The position numbers were made by a program, and so were the translations under genes. Of a stretch of DNA of 64,000 nt, positions 10,637 through 19,873 are shown piece by piece. The stretch's first letter is position 1; each line of letters opens with the position of its first letter. Source of the stretch: Gammaproteobacteria bacterium (lineage in GTDB: Bacteria > Pseudomonadota > Gammaproteobacteria > Arenicellales > Poriferihabitantaceae). The DNA lies in NCBI GenBank assembly GCA_026708585.1, contig JAPOUQ010000010.1:1-64000 (forward strand), in the 5' to 3' direction. The notes beneath the pieces are model-generated. The model was not told the DNA's origin, made no database searches, and worked only from the letters and a program-made list of their open reading frames with translations.

Positions 10637-11068
10637 GTGGCGATTGAACGGACATTTTCAATAGTCAAACCCGATGCTGTAGCAAGCAATCAGATCGGAA
10701 AAATTTATCAGAGATTTGAAGATGCTGGCCTCAAGATTGTGGCATCAAGGATGCTACATATGACACGTCAGCAAGCAGAAGAATTCTACCTTGTTCATAA
10801 GGAGCGGCCATTCTATGGAGAATTGGTTGATTTCATGACCTCAGGCCCAGTCATGATTCAAGTATTGGAAGGCGAGAATGCGATATCAAAAAATCGTGAA
10901 GTGATGGGAGCTACCAATCCTGCTGAAGCAGCTCCCAGAACCATTCGGGCGGATTTTGCAACGGATGTTCAGGAAAATGCCGTACACGGTTCAGACTCCC
11001 CAGAGACTGCACAACAGGAAATTGCATTCTTTTTTGATTCTAGTCAGATTTGTCCAAGAACCCGGTGA
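10637..11068 (+). CDS. ndk: Nucleoside diphosphate kinase
   Basis: Ndk equilibrates nucleoside di- and triphosphates through a phosphohistidine. The product starts [14 protein letters not shown] and has the active-site segment NAVHGSDS. An ATG at 10631 lies only two bases after the AGGAG at 10624-10628, whereas the GTG at 10637 has eight-base spacing. Starting at 10637 gives 143 aa and places the catalytic histidine at position 117, exactly as in the E. coli enzyme, so I choose GTG. rlmN follows after 21 bases. The C-terminal [12 protein letters not shown] is typical of gammaproteobacterial Ndk. Confidence 0.95.
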   Translation: MAIERTFSIVKPDAVASNQIGKIYQRFEDAGLKIVASRMLHMTRQQAEEFYLVHKERPFYGELVDFMTSGPVMIQVLEGENAISKNREVMGATNPAEAAPRTIRADFATDVQENAVHGSDSPETAQQEIAFFFDSSQICPRTR

Positions 11069-11089
11069 TCTAATTTCTGCTATAGTACC

Positions 11090-12223
11090 TTGAATACCTT
11101 AGTCTACCCACAAAACCTGCTAGGTTTTACTCGTTCTGGACTTGAGCTTTTTTTCGAGTCTCTAGGCGAGAAACCGTTCCGAGCAAGGCAACTTCTGAAA
11201 TGGATTTATCAGAGAGACATCCATTCGTTTTCGTCGATGACCGATCTCAGCAAATCACTCAGGTTCTTGCTGGAAAATAAGGCAACGTTGACTTTGCCTG
11301 AAATTGTTGATCAAAAGGCCTCCAGTGATGGAACTGTAAAGTGGTTAATAAAACTGCATGACCGAAATTGTATTGAGACGGTCTATATTCCAGAAACAGA
11401 CCGAGGAACATTGTGTGTGTCATCACAGGTTGGTTGCGGTCTGAACTGCACTTTTTGCGCAACGGCTCGGCAGGGCTACAACCGTAATCTGGATACTAGT
11501 GAAATCATTTCGCAAGTTATTTTGGCCAATCGGGCATTAAGTACTGATCCGGAGCTGAACTCAAATTCGATCTTCCGTTTTCAAGAAAAACCAGTTACGA
11601 ACATAGTTATGATGGGTATGGGAGAACCATTGTTAAATCTAGAGAATGTGATCAAAGCGATGCATTTGATGATGGATGATTATGCATTTGGCTTGTCAAA
11701 AAGAAGGATAACGCTGAGTACTGCAGGGCACGTGCCCGGTATAGATGCACTAGCTGAACGCTGCAGAGTATCACTGGCGGTCTCACTGCATGCTCCGAAT
11801 GATGATCTTCGATCAAAGTTAGTGCCTCTAAATCGAAAATATCCGATCAAAGCGCTGTTGAACAGTTGCCATCGGTATTGTAATTTTGGTAACCGCATTA
11901 GAGTAACTTTTGAATATGTCATGTTGAAAGGTATTAATGATGATATAAAACATGCGCGGGAATTGTCAGGTTTATTGCAAGATGTAGCTTGCAAAGTTAA
12001 TTTGATTCCCTTCAATTCATATTCAGGGATTCCCTATGAGCGATCAACTTCTGATCAGATTGAACGCTTCAGTGAAGAATTACGAAGGCGAAATATATTT
12101 GTTATCACGCGTAAGACACGGGGAGATGATATTGAAGCCGCTTGCGGACAATTAGCAGGTGATTTCGCTGACCGAACAAAACGTTCCCAACGTATATCAA
12201 AGCAACAAATTGCTCTATCCTAG
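11090..12223 (+). CDS. rlmN: Dual-specificity 23S rRNA/tRNA adenine-C2 methyltransferase (radical SAM)
   Basis: RlmN methylates C2 of A2503 in 23S rRNA and A37 in some tRNAs. The radical-SAM cluster ligands Cys116, Cys120 and Cys123 appear in [15 protein letters not shown]. The methyl-carrying catalytic cysteine is Cys352 in [17 protein letters not shown] and VSLHAPND are further family motifs. The 377-aa length is close to the E. coli protein (384). The start is a TTG at 11090; the frame offers no better upstream choice. In many relatives pilF, rodZ and ispG lie between rlmN and hisS; here only 79 bases separate them. Confidence 0.97.
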   Translation: MNTLVYPQNLLGFTRSGLELFFESLGEKPFRARQLLKWIYQRDIHSFSSMTDLSKSLRFLLENKATLTLPEIVDQKASSDGTVKWLIKLHDRNCIETVYIPETDRGTLCVSSQVGCGLNCTFCATARQGYNRNLDTSEIISQVILANRALSTDPELNSNSIFRFQEKPVTNIVMMGMGEPLLNLENVIKAMHLMMDDYAFGLSKRRITLSTAGHVPGIDALAERCRVSLAVSLHAPNDDLRSKLVPLNRKYPIKALLNSCHRYCNFGNRIRVTFEYVMLKGINDDIKHARELSGLLQDVACKVNLIPFNSYSGIPYERSTSDQIERFSEELRRRNIFVITRKTRGDDIEAACGQLAGDFADRTKRSQRISKQQIALS

Positions 12224-12302
12224 AATCAGAATATTTTATTTTGACTGAGGAAGTCATCAGGTTTAAATCTGAGCCCAAAACAACCCCGACAAGATAAATG
12301 CA

Positions 12303-13565
12303 ATGAAAAACATACAGTCTGTTCGTGGTATGAATGATCTCCTTCCTGATCAGATAGTTGGGTGGCATCGGGTAGAAGCCGTTTTACGTGATATCACACA
12401 AAAATATGGCTATCAGGAAATCCGCACCCCGATGGTTGAGAAGACCGCATTATTCACGCAATCGATAGGCGATCAGACAGATATTGTTGAAAAAGAAATG
12501 TATACCTTTAGGGATGCCGGCGAAGAAAGTCTGACTCTACGTCCAGAATCGACTGCCAGCACAGTCCGTGCCTGTATACAACATGGCTTGATACACAACC
12601 GCCAAATTCGATTATGGTATATGGGCCCTATGTTTCGGCGAGAACGCCCTCAGCGTGGTCGATATCGCCAGTTTCACCAGTTTGGGGTTGAGGCTCTTGG
12701 CTGGCCGGGTCCTGATATTGATAGCGAAATTATTCGAATTGGCGAAAGAATTTGGAGAGAATTAGAGATAAACGGACTCACTCTTGAAATTAATACACTC
12801 GGATCAGAAAGATCGAGAACCGCTTATCGCCAAGCTCTCACTGACTTTCTTACAGAAAAGAGAGATCAACTCGATGAAGTCAGCCTGAGAAGGCTACATA
12901 CCAATCCGCTTCGTATACTGGATAATAAAAATCTACAAATCCAGGAAATCCTAAAGGATGCGCCAGTACTCCATAATTTCATGCTGAGTGATGAGAGAAA
13001 ACACTTTGAATCATTGTGTAGCTCACTTGATCGATCCGATATTACTTACCAGATTAATCCAAAATTAGTTAGGGGTTTGGACTACTATAGTGGTACGGTT
13101 TTTGAGTGGAAAACGGATCAACTAGGAGCACAATCTGCCATCTGTGCGGGAGGTAGATATGATAAACTCATAGAGAATAGGGGAGGGAGAGATACACCAG
13201 CGGTCGGTTTTGCGATGGGCTTGGAGCGACTGATAGAATTAGTGACGCTTCAAGGTGAACCTGTCGAGATTCAATCGATACATGCCTACATGATTGACCT
13301 TACAGATAGTTTTGAGATTACCACCCAAATCGCTGAGAAACTTCGAGATCAAGGTCTGAATGTAGTCGAGCATTGTGGGAAGGGGAAACTAAAAAACCAA
13401 TTAAAAAAAGCTGATCAGTCAGGTGCTCTATTGGCCTTGATTCGTGGTCAGGATGAAGCCGATTCAGGAATAATCCAGTTAAAACATCTGCGAGAAGAAA
13501 AACCACAATTTAATGTGCCAGTTGAAGATATAGTGGGCCAATGTTTAAAAACTCTAACGTCATGA
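12303..13565 (+). CDS. hisS: Histidyl-tRNA synthetase
   Basis: A class II aminoacyl-tRNA synthetase of 420 aa. The opening QSVRGMNDLLPDQ is the standard HisRS N-terminus. The histidine-binding motifs LVRGLDYYSGT and CAGGRYDKL are both present, and a C-terminal anticodon-binding domain covers about residues 325-420. Start ATG 12303. The stop TGA overlaps the ATG of yfgM in an ATGA arrangement, indicating a coupled hisS-yfgM-bamB operon. Confidence 0.97.
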   Translation: MKNIQSVRGMNDLLPDQIVGWHRVEAVLRDITQKYGYQEIRTPMVEKTALFTQSIGDQTDIVEKEMYTFRDAGEESLTLRPESTASTVRACIQHGLIHNRQIRLWYMGPMFRRERPQRGRYRQFHQFGVEALGWPGPDIDSEIIRIGERIWRELEINGLTLEINTLGSERSRTAYRQALTDFLTEKRDQLDEVSLRRLHTNPLRILDNKNLQIQEILKDAPVLHNFMLSDERKHFESLCSSLDRSDITYQINPKLVRGLDYYSGTVFEWKTDQLGAQSAICAGGRYDKLIENRGGRDTPAVGFAMGLERLIELVTLQGEPVEIQSIHAYMIDLTDSFEITTQIAEKLRDQGLNVVEHCGKGKLKNQLKKADQSGALLALIRGQDEADSGIIQLKHLREEKPQFNVPVEDIVGQCLKTLTS

Positions 13566-14224
13566 TTACCCTGAACAAGAAAAAACCCATATCGAGAGTT
13601 GAAGAGCTGAAGCTAGCCGATGACGATGATCTTACTCGGGCCAAGTTATTATGGCATGAATGGGGAAAACCTATCGTGATTGCGGTTACCTTGGGATTCG
13701 GAGGTATTGGAGGTTTTAACTATTGGCAACACTATCAGGCCCAGAACTCCGAGTCGGCATCTCTCTTATATGAACAAGTCTTGAACAGTGGGGATTCGGA
13801 TTCCATAAGGAACGAATTCGAGACGCTCAAGAATAAACATTCTTCTCTGCTATATTCTCAATTGGCTGCCATGTTGATGGCCAAGTTGTTGGTCGAGGAA
13901 GACAGGGTTGAAGAGGCTGTGTCTGAACTTCGCTGGGTTGTTAAGCAATCGAACGATGAGAAAATCACTCATATCGCCCGATTACGTTTGATCGCAATCA
14001 TGTTGTTTATTGGAGAATTTGAAGAGGTTCTAGACATGATTGTTGACACAGAAAAAGATGTGTTTGAATCGCGCTATCAGGAATTACTCGGAGATGCCTA
14101 TACCCTTCGTAACCAGAATGGTGACATTGAATTGGCTAGAAATGCCTATCAGGCGAGCCTGAATGCAGAAATTGATTTCTTTAATCGCTATGAATTCGTT
14201 CGAGCCAAACTGGATAATCTATGA
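13562..14224 (+). CDS. yfgM: YfgM-family ancillary SecYEG translocon subunit (TPR, single-pass membrane)
   Basis: A 220-aa inner-membrane protein: a short charged cytoplasmic segment, one transmembrane helix at about residues 37-54, then a periplasmic TPR-like helical domain. In E. coli YfgM associates with SecYEG and PpiD and helps hand over exported proteins. An in-frame ATG lies at 13541 inside hisS, but the ATG at 13562 forms the typical ATGA overlap with the hisS stop and gives the expected N-terminus. The 3' end again overlaps bamB by ATGA. Position between hisS and bamB matches the usual gammaproteobacterial order. Confidence 0.9.
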   Translation: MITLNKKKPISRVEELKLADDDDLTRAKLLWHEWGKPIVIAVTLGFGGIGGFNYWQHYQAQNSESASLLYEQVLNSGDSDSIRNEFETLKNKHSSLLYSQLAAMLMAKLLVEEDRVEEAVSELRWVVKQSNDEKITHIARLRLIAIMLFIGEFEEVLDMIVDTEKDVFESRYQELLGDAYTLRNQNGDIELARNAYQASLNAEIDFFNRYEFVRAKLDNL

Positions 14225-15399
14225 ATCAGCAAAAGAAAATAATCGCCGTATTGCTTTGTGCTGTATTTTTTCTTTCAGCTTGCTCATCGGATAAGGTTCC
14301 CAAGCCGACAGTATGGGGTCGCTTTCAGGAACCCTTCAAATCTGTAGAACTCTCGCCAGATTCAGGAATTGATGAAATTACCATTGTTTGGCAAAAAAAT
14401 CTCCCAGGCGATTCTCTAAACCGTTATGCCCAATTGGCACCAGCTTTCACCAAAAATAGTGTGGTTGCTGCAACCCCCTCAGGTAACATACGAAGTATCG
14501 AATTAGCGTCTAGCGAAATCAACTGGGCTACTAATCTTGACTCATCAATTAGTTTTGCAGTAGGTGTCGGCGGTAAAATTGCGGTAGTCGGACACAGTAA
14601 TGGATACGTTACAGCGTTAAATATTGATACTGGCGATATTAAATGGACTAGTGCAATCAAGTACCAGATTTCAGCAATTCCAGCAGTTTCAATGGATGCC
14701 GTTGTAATTCGGACATCAGATGGGAGAATTATCGGTCTTGATCCGCATGATGGTAATCAGCGCTGGATTCTAGAGACTGAGCGCCCCAGATTAACAATGC
14801 AGGGTGATTCACAACCGACATTGCAACAAGACATCATGTTGATCGGGCTGGGAAATGGAAAATTAATAGTCGGCAATTCGATAACTGGTCGACTTGATTG
14901 GGAAATATATATCGGTAATATCGGTGGTCGCAATGACATAGACAGAATTAATGATGTCGATTCACCGCCAATCTTAAATGGGTCTACGGCCTATGCTGCT
15001 GCCTTTCGTGGTTACATTAAATCCATAAATATGAATTCAGCAGAAACGATTTGGGAGACTCAATATTCCACAAGACTACCGATGTCGTTGGGAAAAAAAA
15101 ATATCTATGCAGTCTCCGATTTAGGAGAGTTAGCTGCTTTTGATATTGAAACAGGAGCCATTGCCTGGAATCAAGATATGTTTCGAGGGCATGGTATGAG
15201 TCCACCCGTAACTATAGATGGTCGAGTTCTCGTTGGTGATTCAAAAGGACGATTACACAGCCTTGATCCACTTTCAGGTCAGTTAATTGATACCCAGGAA
15301 TTGTTTTCCGGTGCGGTTCTTGCAATTATCGAAAATGGACAATCGGCAGCAGTATACACATCACAAAACGAACTAGCACTTATCGATATACAAAACTGA
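14221..15399 (+). CDS. bamB: Outer-membrane protein assembly factor BamB (lipoprotein)
   Basis: BamB is the beta-propeller lipoprotein of the BAM complex that inserts outer-membrane proteins. A lipoprotein signal ends in LSAC with the lipidated cysteine at residue 21. The rest shows repeated PQQ-like propeller blades, for example INWATNL, IKWTSAI, QRWILET and LDWEIYI, each ending with a W-containing strand. The 392-aa length matches the family. The start overlaps the yfgM stop by four bases and der follows after 31 bases. Confidence 0.95.
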   Translation: MNQQKKIIAVLLCAVFFLSACSSDKVPKPTVWGRFQEPFKSVELSPDSGIDEITIVWQKNLPGDSLNRYAQLAPAFTKNSVVAATPSGNIRSIELASSEINWATNLDSSISFAVGVGGKIAVVGHSNGYVTALNIDTGDIKWTSAIKYQISAIPAVSMDAVVIRTSDGRIIGLDPHDGNQRWILETERPRLTMQGDSQPTLQQDIMLIGLGNGKLIVGNSITGRLDWEIYIGNIGGRNDIDRINDVDSPPILNGSTAYAAAFRGYIKSINMNSAETIWETQYSTRLPMSLGKKNIYAVSDLGELAAFDIETGAIAWNQDMFRGHGMSPPVTIDGRVLVGDSKGRLHSLDPLSGQLIDTQELFSGAVLAIIENGQSAAVYTSQNELALIDIQN

Positions 15400-15430
15400 T
15401 TGAAGTCAATATTCGTGGAGATCATGGGTT

Positions 15431-16789
15431 ATGCTTCCGGTTATCGCATTAATTGGCAGGCCTAATGTCGGTAAATCGACTCTCTTCAATCGTCTGACTC
15501 AGACTCAAAACGCACTGGTTGATGATCAGCCCGGCGTTACCCGTGATCGACAATATGGTTATTGTCGACATGCCGAACGTCCTTTTCTGGTCGTAGATAC
15601 TGGAGGTTTAGCCCAAAGTGAAGAGGAATATTCGTCTGATATTCAAGCGTATGTTGAGCATTTATTAACCGAAGTTGATGTTGTTTTGTTTGTGGTTAAT
15701 GGACAAGATGGAATACTGACACCGGATCGTGAAATCTCACAAATGCTACGTATTTCAGGATCAGATGTAACACTCGTTGTTAATAAAACAGAAGGGGTTG
15801 ATCCTTATCTAGCCGTTTCTGACTTTGAGGAGTTGGGTCATGGTAAACCTGTATCTATCTCGGCACGTCGGGGCAACGGGATTCCAAAGTTACTGAAGCT
15901 CATCCAAACAGAATATTTCCCTGAAGAGGGTCAATACGAAGAATACAATCAACTACCTGGTATAGCCATTGTTGGCCGTCCAAATGTTGGCAAGTCGACC
16001 ATATTAAATCAGCTTGCTGGAGAAAAGCGATCGATTGTTAGCGGTATTGCTGGTACTACTCGTGATTGCGTACGTTCAAGAATTAACGTTGATGGAAATG
16101 AATTTGAATTGATTGACACAGCAGGAATTCGAAAGAAAGCTCAAGTACAACAGCGTATAGAAAAATTTTCTGTGGTTAAGACCTTACAGGCGATTGAAAT
16201 CAGTCAAGTTGTGTTATTGGTGATTGATGCAAATGTTGGGATTCAAACTCAGGATATAACTATCGCGGGTATGGTCAATGAGTTAGGGCGTTCTGTGGTT
16301 GTGGTTTTGAATAAATGGGATGGTTTGAGTAAACATTGGAAAAAATCAATTGTTCAAGAGGTTAACGATAGATTGTCATTCCTTCCAGACTATGATCGAC
16401 TTCAGATTTCAGCATTGTATGGAACCCATGTCGACCAACTGATTCCAGCGGCCTTGCGTGCACGAAAGTCGGCTTTCATCAAAATATCTACTTCGAGTCT
16501 GAACAGGGTTTTGAATGATGCTGTTTCCATTACACCACCCCCATCTCATCGCAATCGACAAATAAAACTAAAATACGTACACCAGGCTGGGAGTAATCCT
16601 CCACAGATTGTTATACATGGCAATCAGGTCGATAAATTACCCGAATCCTATCGTCGATATCTTTCTCGATTTCTAGCCAAGGCTTACTGTTTGCGCGGAA
16701 CTTCTTTTAGAATTAAGTTTCAGGTTTCTGATAATCCATATCAAGCAAGAGCTTCGAAAAGCCGAGGTGCTAATCGTCGAAGCAAGTAA
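15431..16789 (+). CDS. der: Ribosome-biogenesis GTPase Der (EngA)
   Basis: Der has two tandem GTPase domains and a KH-like C-terminus and is needed for 50S assembly. The first P-loop, GRPNVGKS, is at residues 8-15 and the second near 182-189, with DTGG and DTAGIRKK switch motifs. The G4 motif of domain 2 is the usual NKWD, while in domain 1 it is NKTEG, with Glu where Asp is more usual. The 452-aa length is normal. A GGAG lies shortly before ATG 15431. The gene ends five bases before the end of the convergent M23-like gene. Confidence 0.97.
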   Translation: MLPVIALIGRPNVGKSTLFNRLTQTQNALVDDQPGVTRDRQYGYCRHAERPFLVVDTGGLAQSEEEYSSDIQAYVEHLLTEVDVVLFVVNGQDGILTPDREISQMLRISGSDVTLVVNKTEGVDPYLAVSDFEELGHGKPVSISARRGNGIPKLLKLIQTEYFPEEGQYEEYNQLPGIAIVGRPNVGKSTILNQLAGEKRSIVSGIAGTTRDCVRSRINVDGNEFELIDTAGIRKKAQVQQRIEKFSVVKTLQAIEISQVVLLVIDANVGIQTQDITIAGMVNELGRSVVVVLNKWDGLSKHWKKSIVQEVNDRLSFLPDYDRLQISALYGTHVDQLIPAALRARKSAFIKISTSSLNRVLNDAVSITPPPSHRNRQIKLKYVHQAGSNPPQIVIHGNQVDKLPESYRRYLSRFLAKAYCLRGTSFRIKFQVSDNPYQARASKSRGANRRSK

Positions 16790-16794
16790 AAAAG

Positions 16795-17682
16795 TTATCC
16801 ATTGTTCGAAATCGGTTCAATCATGAGTAGCGGGTCGATTTCGGTGCCGTTTAGCATCAAATACCAGTCAATCCGCTCGTTCCCGAGTGAATCAATGAAC
16901 GAAGTAGTACCGATAGGCTCTCCAGCTTTGACATAATCTCCTATCTCAAGTGGAGAGTTAGCTATAAAGCTCAAGATTGATCGAAAATGATCGGAATGCC
17001 GAATGACGATTTTTTGATCAAGGGTACCTCGGTCCACGATATTTTCAACAATCCCATTGCCAGGTGAGTATGCAATGGCACTGTCGGATGTCAGATAAGT
17101 GATCATGGGATGATCTTCTAGCATGAAATCTTGACTTTTATTTTTTGAAAGTACACGCCCAAAGGGTAAGAAACTGCCTTTTGTAATAACATGCTGAAAT
17201 TGAAAGTTGGGGATTAAGGGTTCAGAATCAAAACTATGCATACCAAACATGCTTCTTAACTGTTGATTCTCGTATGCCTGAAACTGCTCGGGTGAGAATT
17301 TCTTCGGCAGCATGAATGAACGTTGCTTGTAATTAGAATGAAGAGGATAAACAGTGAAAGATTGAAGGGAACTTTGTTGGGTTGTATCTTCGGTATGTTC
17401 AACTCTTAACATATATCTGCCGGGTACAAGATTCATGGGTACGCCAACAACAGCAAGCCATTTCTGTTTCTCCTTTATTACTAATGCAGGGTCAATACCA
17501 AAGAATGCTCGTGGCTTTTGGGCATGGTCTCCAATTTGAATCAGCGAAATCCCACCCGGAAAATTATGTTGTTTGGGTAGGTCAGCCCATGTCAGAACAG
17601 GGACCAAAAATAGGAGTATTAGAAAAAAGAACTTGCTTGTTGAGTTAGTGGGGGTAACCATCAAATTTTGAGGACAGATCAT
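16795..17682 (-). CDS. Exported M23 (LytM)-like protein, probably catalytically inactive
   Basis: A 295-aa protein with an N-terminal hydrophobic signal (FFFLILLFLVPVLTWA), an N-terminal domain, and a C-terminal LytM/M23-like beta domain from about residue 170. The fold signature can be followed through AYSPGNGIVENI, KIVIRH, GDYVKAGEPIG and NGTEIDPL. However, the second zinc motif HxH, which should precede the NG..IDPL strand, reads DWY, and the first HxxxD motif is not recognisable. I infer a non-hydrolytic LytM protein, perhaps an activator of amidases as EnvC and NlpD are. Its ATG overlaps the xseA stop by four bases, so it is translated in the xseA operon. Confidence 0.75.
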   Translation of the reverse strand: MICPQNLMVTPTNSTSKFFFLILLFLVPVLTWADLPKQHNFPGGISLIQIGDHAQKPRAFFGIDPALVIKEKQKWLAVVGVPMNLVPGRYMLRVEHTEDTTQQSSLQSFTVYPLHSNYKQRSFMLPKKFSPEQFQAYENQQLRSMFGMHSFDSEPLIPNFQFQHVITKGSFLPFGRVLSKNKSQDFMLEDHPMITYLTSDSAIAYSPGNGIVENIVDRGTLDQKIVIRHSDHFRSILSFIANSPLEIGDYVKAGEPIGTTSFIDSLGNERIDWYLMLNGTEIDPLLMIEPISNNG

Positions 17683-18989
17683 TTTACTGTTGTCTGGAAT
17701 TGTCCTTTGGAGACTTTGAGATCAAGGATCTCGCCCGTTCGGACATTTTCAGGTGAAGTCACAACCTTTCCTTGTTTGTTAAGTACGATTGCATATCCAC
17801 GATCTAGGGTTGTCTTGGGCCCCAAAATCTTGATAGAACTCTGGAGTTGCTCAATCTTTCTGTTCGCTTCGGAGAGCTTCTTTTGCATTGCTTGTTGAAG
17901 GATATTTTGAAAGTGATCGGTCTGTTGTCGTAGTAAATTACCCGTGGACAAAGGAGAATGAATTCTTAATGAAAATACTAAATCATTTATACGAGATCGA
18001 CGTAGCTCAATGTCGCTTCTGATCTTCGTAATCAATTGCTGGGTAAGATGCTGTTGCTGCTGTTTCCAGAGTTTTAGCCTCTGATCTGGGCGAACCAAAC
18101 GCATAGTATAGTAGTCTAGTACTTGTTGTCTCTGTTGTAAATATCGTTGTCCCAAATTCGAAAGTTTAACGGATAGGTTGTTGAAGGTTAACCCTAGCCT
18201 AGAGCCACCGATGGTCAATTGTTCCGCAGCACCAGTTGGTGTTGGAGCTGAGTAGTCAGCCACAAAATCGGTAATTGATATATCGACCTGATGCCCGACA
18301 GCACTGACTACAGGAATTGAACAAGCATAAATGGCTCGAGCGACTCGTTCATCGTTAAATGCTTGCAAGTCTTCAGCAGAACCACCACCACGGGCGACAA
18401 CAATGACATCAACTTCACTTCTCCTGTCAGCAGTTTCTAGCATATTGACAATATCGACAGGGGCCTGTTCTCCCTGGACAGAGACTGGGTATAGAATAAC
18501 ACGCAATGTCGGAAAACGCTTCTTAATGGTAACTATGATGTCATGTAAAACTGCACCTGTCGGAGATGTAATCAATCCAATAGATTTGGGGATTTCGGGT
18601 ATCGGTTTCTTTATTTTTGGATCAAATAGCCCTTCTGCATTGAGCTTTCGCTTAAGATTTTCAAAAGCTATTTTGAGTGTGCCTTCGCCGGAAATTTGCA
18701 TATCATGGGTAATCAGCTGTAGATCACCACGAGGTTGGTAGAGCGAAATTTGGCCATCAACAATAACTTGCATTCCCTCTTCAGGACGCAGGTAATTGGC
18801 CCCTCGGCGATTCCTGAACCATGCACAGCGAATTAAGAAATTCGCTTCCTTAAGGGAAAAGTAGCAGTGTCCAGCGGCAGATATAGTTACAGCTGACAAT
18901 TCACCTTCAACTCGAATTGACTGAAAATCGGATTCAAGTCTGTTGCGTAAAGCGTGACTCAATTCACTGACTGTATAAATTTTTTCCAT
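17679..18989 (-). CDS. xseA: Exodeoxyribonuclease VII large subunit
   Basis: XseA with XseB forms exonuclease VII, which degrades single-stranded DNA. The 436-aa product has the N-terminal OB domain (residues ~1-100, with VEGELSAVTISAAGHCYFSLK), the catalytic core with GLITSPTGAVLHDI and VVARGGGSAEDLQAFND, and a long helical C-terminus rich in Gln. Its 5' end overlaps the lipoprotein gene by 26 bases and its 3' end the M23-like gene by 4, giving one minus-strand operon. No xseB is present in the window. Confidence 0.95.
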   Translation of the reverse strand: MEKIYTVSELSHALRNRLESDFQSIRVEGELSAVTISAAGHCYFSLKEANFLIRCAWFRNRRGANYLRPEEGMQVIVDGQISLYQPRGDLQLITHDMQISGEGTLKIAFENLKRKLNAEGLFDPKIKKPIPEIPKSIGLITSPTGAVLHDIIVTIKKRFPTLRVILYPVSVQGEQAPVDIVNMLETADRRSEVDVIVVARGGGSAEDLQAFNDERVARAIYACSIPVVSAVGHQVDISITDFVADYSAPTPTGAAEQLTIGGSRLGLTFNNLSVKLSNLGQRYLQQRQQVLDYYTMRLVRPDQRLKLWKQQQQHLTQQLITKIRSDIELRRSRINDLVFSLRIHSPLSTGNLLRQQTDHFQNILQQAMQKKLSEANRKIEQLQSSIKILGPKTTLDRGYAIVLNKQGKVVTSPENVRTGEILDLKVSKGQFQTTVK

Positions 18990-19410
18990 TAAGAAAATAT
19001 TGTTGGTTTAAGATGTGTTGTTGAAATGCCAGCCTTGCAAATTTTGATATAAGAAGGGAGAGTCGTTCTCCCTCAATGAGATTGTCATTCTCATAGTGTT
19101 GTTCAGCGGTTAGCAATATTTCGGATAGGCTTACTGGGTGACTGGAAATCGATTCCTCATGCACCATCCACTCAGAATTTGTTGCCAACGCTAGGCCAAG
19201 ATCAAACTTGGCATTTTGGAGTGGCTTGAAGATTTTTGAGGTTGATTCTAAAGGTTCATCAGATTGAACTGATGGTCCTTTAGTCTCTAGATCGGAGTTG
19301 GTAATTTCTACATGACCGATCCGACTTTCAGAACACCCAGATAGGGTAAAAGCAAAAAGCAGCAAAGCCCAACCTTTATTGATGAAACTAGAATTTAGAG
19401 TACGTGACAT
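18964..19410 (-). CDS. Small predicted lipoprotein of unknown function
   Basis: A 148-aa product with a lipoprotein signal: positively charged start, hydrophobic ALLLFAFTLSGC, and a lipobox whose cysteine is residue 26. The mature part starts with a low-complexity Ser/Glu/Thr-rich linker and ends in a helical segment (ILLTAEQHYENDNLIEGERL). I recognise no family. The coding region overlaps the start of xseA by 26 bases and it is the first gene of the minus-strand operon with xseA and the M23-like protein. A cell-envelope role is likely; anything more specific would be a guess. Confidence 0.7.
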   Translation of the reverse strand: MSRTLNSSFINKGWALLLFAFTLSGCSESRIGHVEITNSDLETKGPSVQSDEPLESTSKIFKPLQNAKFDLGLALATNSEWMVHEESISSHPVSLSEILLTAEQHYENDNLIEGERLSLLISKFARLAFQQHILNQQYFLNGKNLYSQ

Positions 19411-19607
19411 TTATTTGAAGAATCAAGAAAAATCAGCAAAACACTTGTCAATATTTTGCCGGTGACATAAATTCGATAGTAACATTGATTGAAAGAGTGA
19501 TGTATGTTGGATTTGCAATTTCAGGTACTCCTTCATTTCATTGTATTCATTGATACTCGATAGGAGTTATCGGATCAAAATGTGTATTTTGTGTCTGGTA
19601 AGAAATA

Positions 19608-19637
19608 CCTGTTTTTTCCCAACGACAGGAAAACAGG
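19608..19637. repeat. Inverted repeat in the divergent lipoprotein/rpsP intergenic region
   Basis: CCTGTTTT at 19608-19615 pairs with AAAACAGG at 19630-19637; the stem continues CC/GG after a two-T bulge. It lies between divergently transcribed genes, so a terminator for a known gene is not needed here. It could be a regulator site or a small-RNA element. The rest of 19411-19873 holds the repeat and promoter listed next and no gene that I can support. Confidence 0.4.
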
Positions 19638-19761
19638 GGTTTTGTAGGGCAGAATGTGCATAATCCTCGTTATAAAGTTAGGTAGGTTAAACTATTCATC
19701 CAATAGGTGATTTTTCAAAAACCTCGATGTACCGTTAATGCTCAATAAAACGGGGTTTTTT

Positions 19762-19793
19762 CTATTTATACCAATTTCTAGTGTTGATTAGGG
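19762..19793. repeat. Dispersed repeat, copy 1 (related to 39412-39444)
   Basis: This 32-base stretch, containing ATTTATACC and ending GATTAGGG, aligns to a 33-base stretch at 39412-39444 with 27 identical positions and one gap. Weaker similarity appears to extend 5' of this alignment. Both copies are intergenic. Copy 1 lies about 30-60 bases upstream of the proposed rpsP promoter. It may be a mobile-element end or a small palindromic intergenic repeat. Confidence 0.45.
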
Positions 19794-19821
19794 AAATTTG
19801 TAATTATCTACAAGATAGATA

Positions 19822-19830
19822 TGCTAAAAT
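19822..19830 (+). promoter_or_regulatory. Possible extended -10 promoter for the rpsP operon
   Basis: TGCTAAAAT has the TGn extension followed by TAAAAT, a one-mismatch -10 hexamer (19825-19830). There is no good -35 at 17 bases, which an extended -10 can tolerate. Transcription would start near 19837, about 37 bases before the rpsP ATG. A short inverted repeat, TTGTA/TACAA (19798-19813), sits just upstream. Confidence 0.4.
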
Positions 19831-19873
19831 TTAGGGTTTGGTATCGATTTTCTCTCAGTTTGGTTTTAGCATT

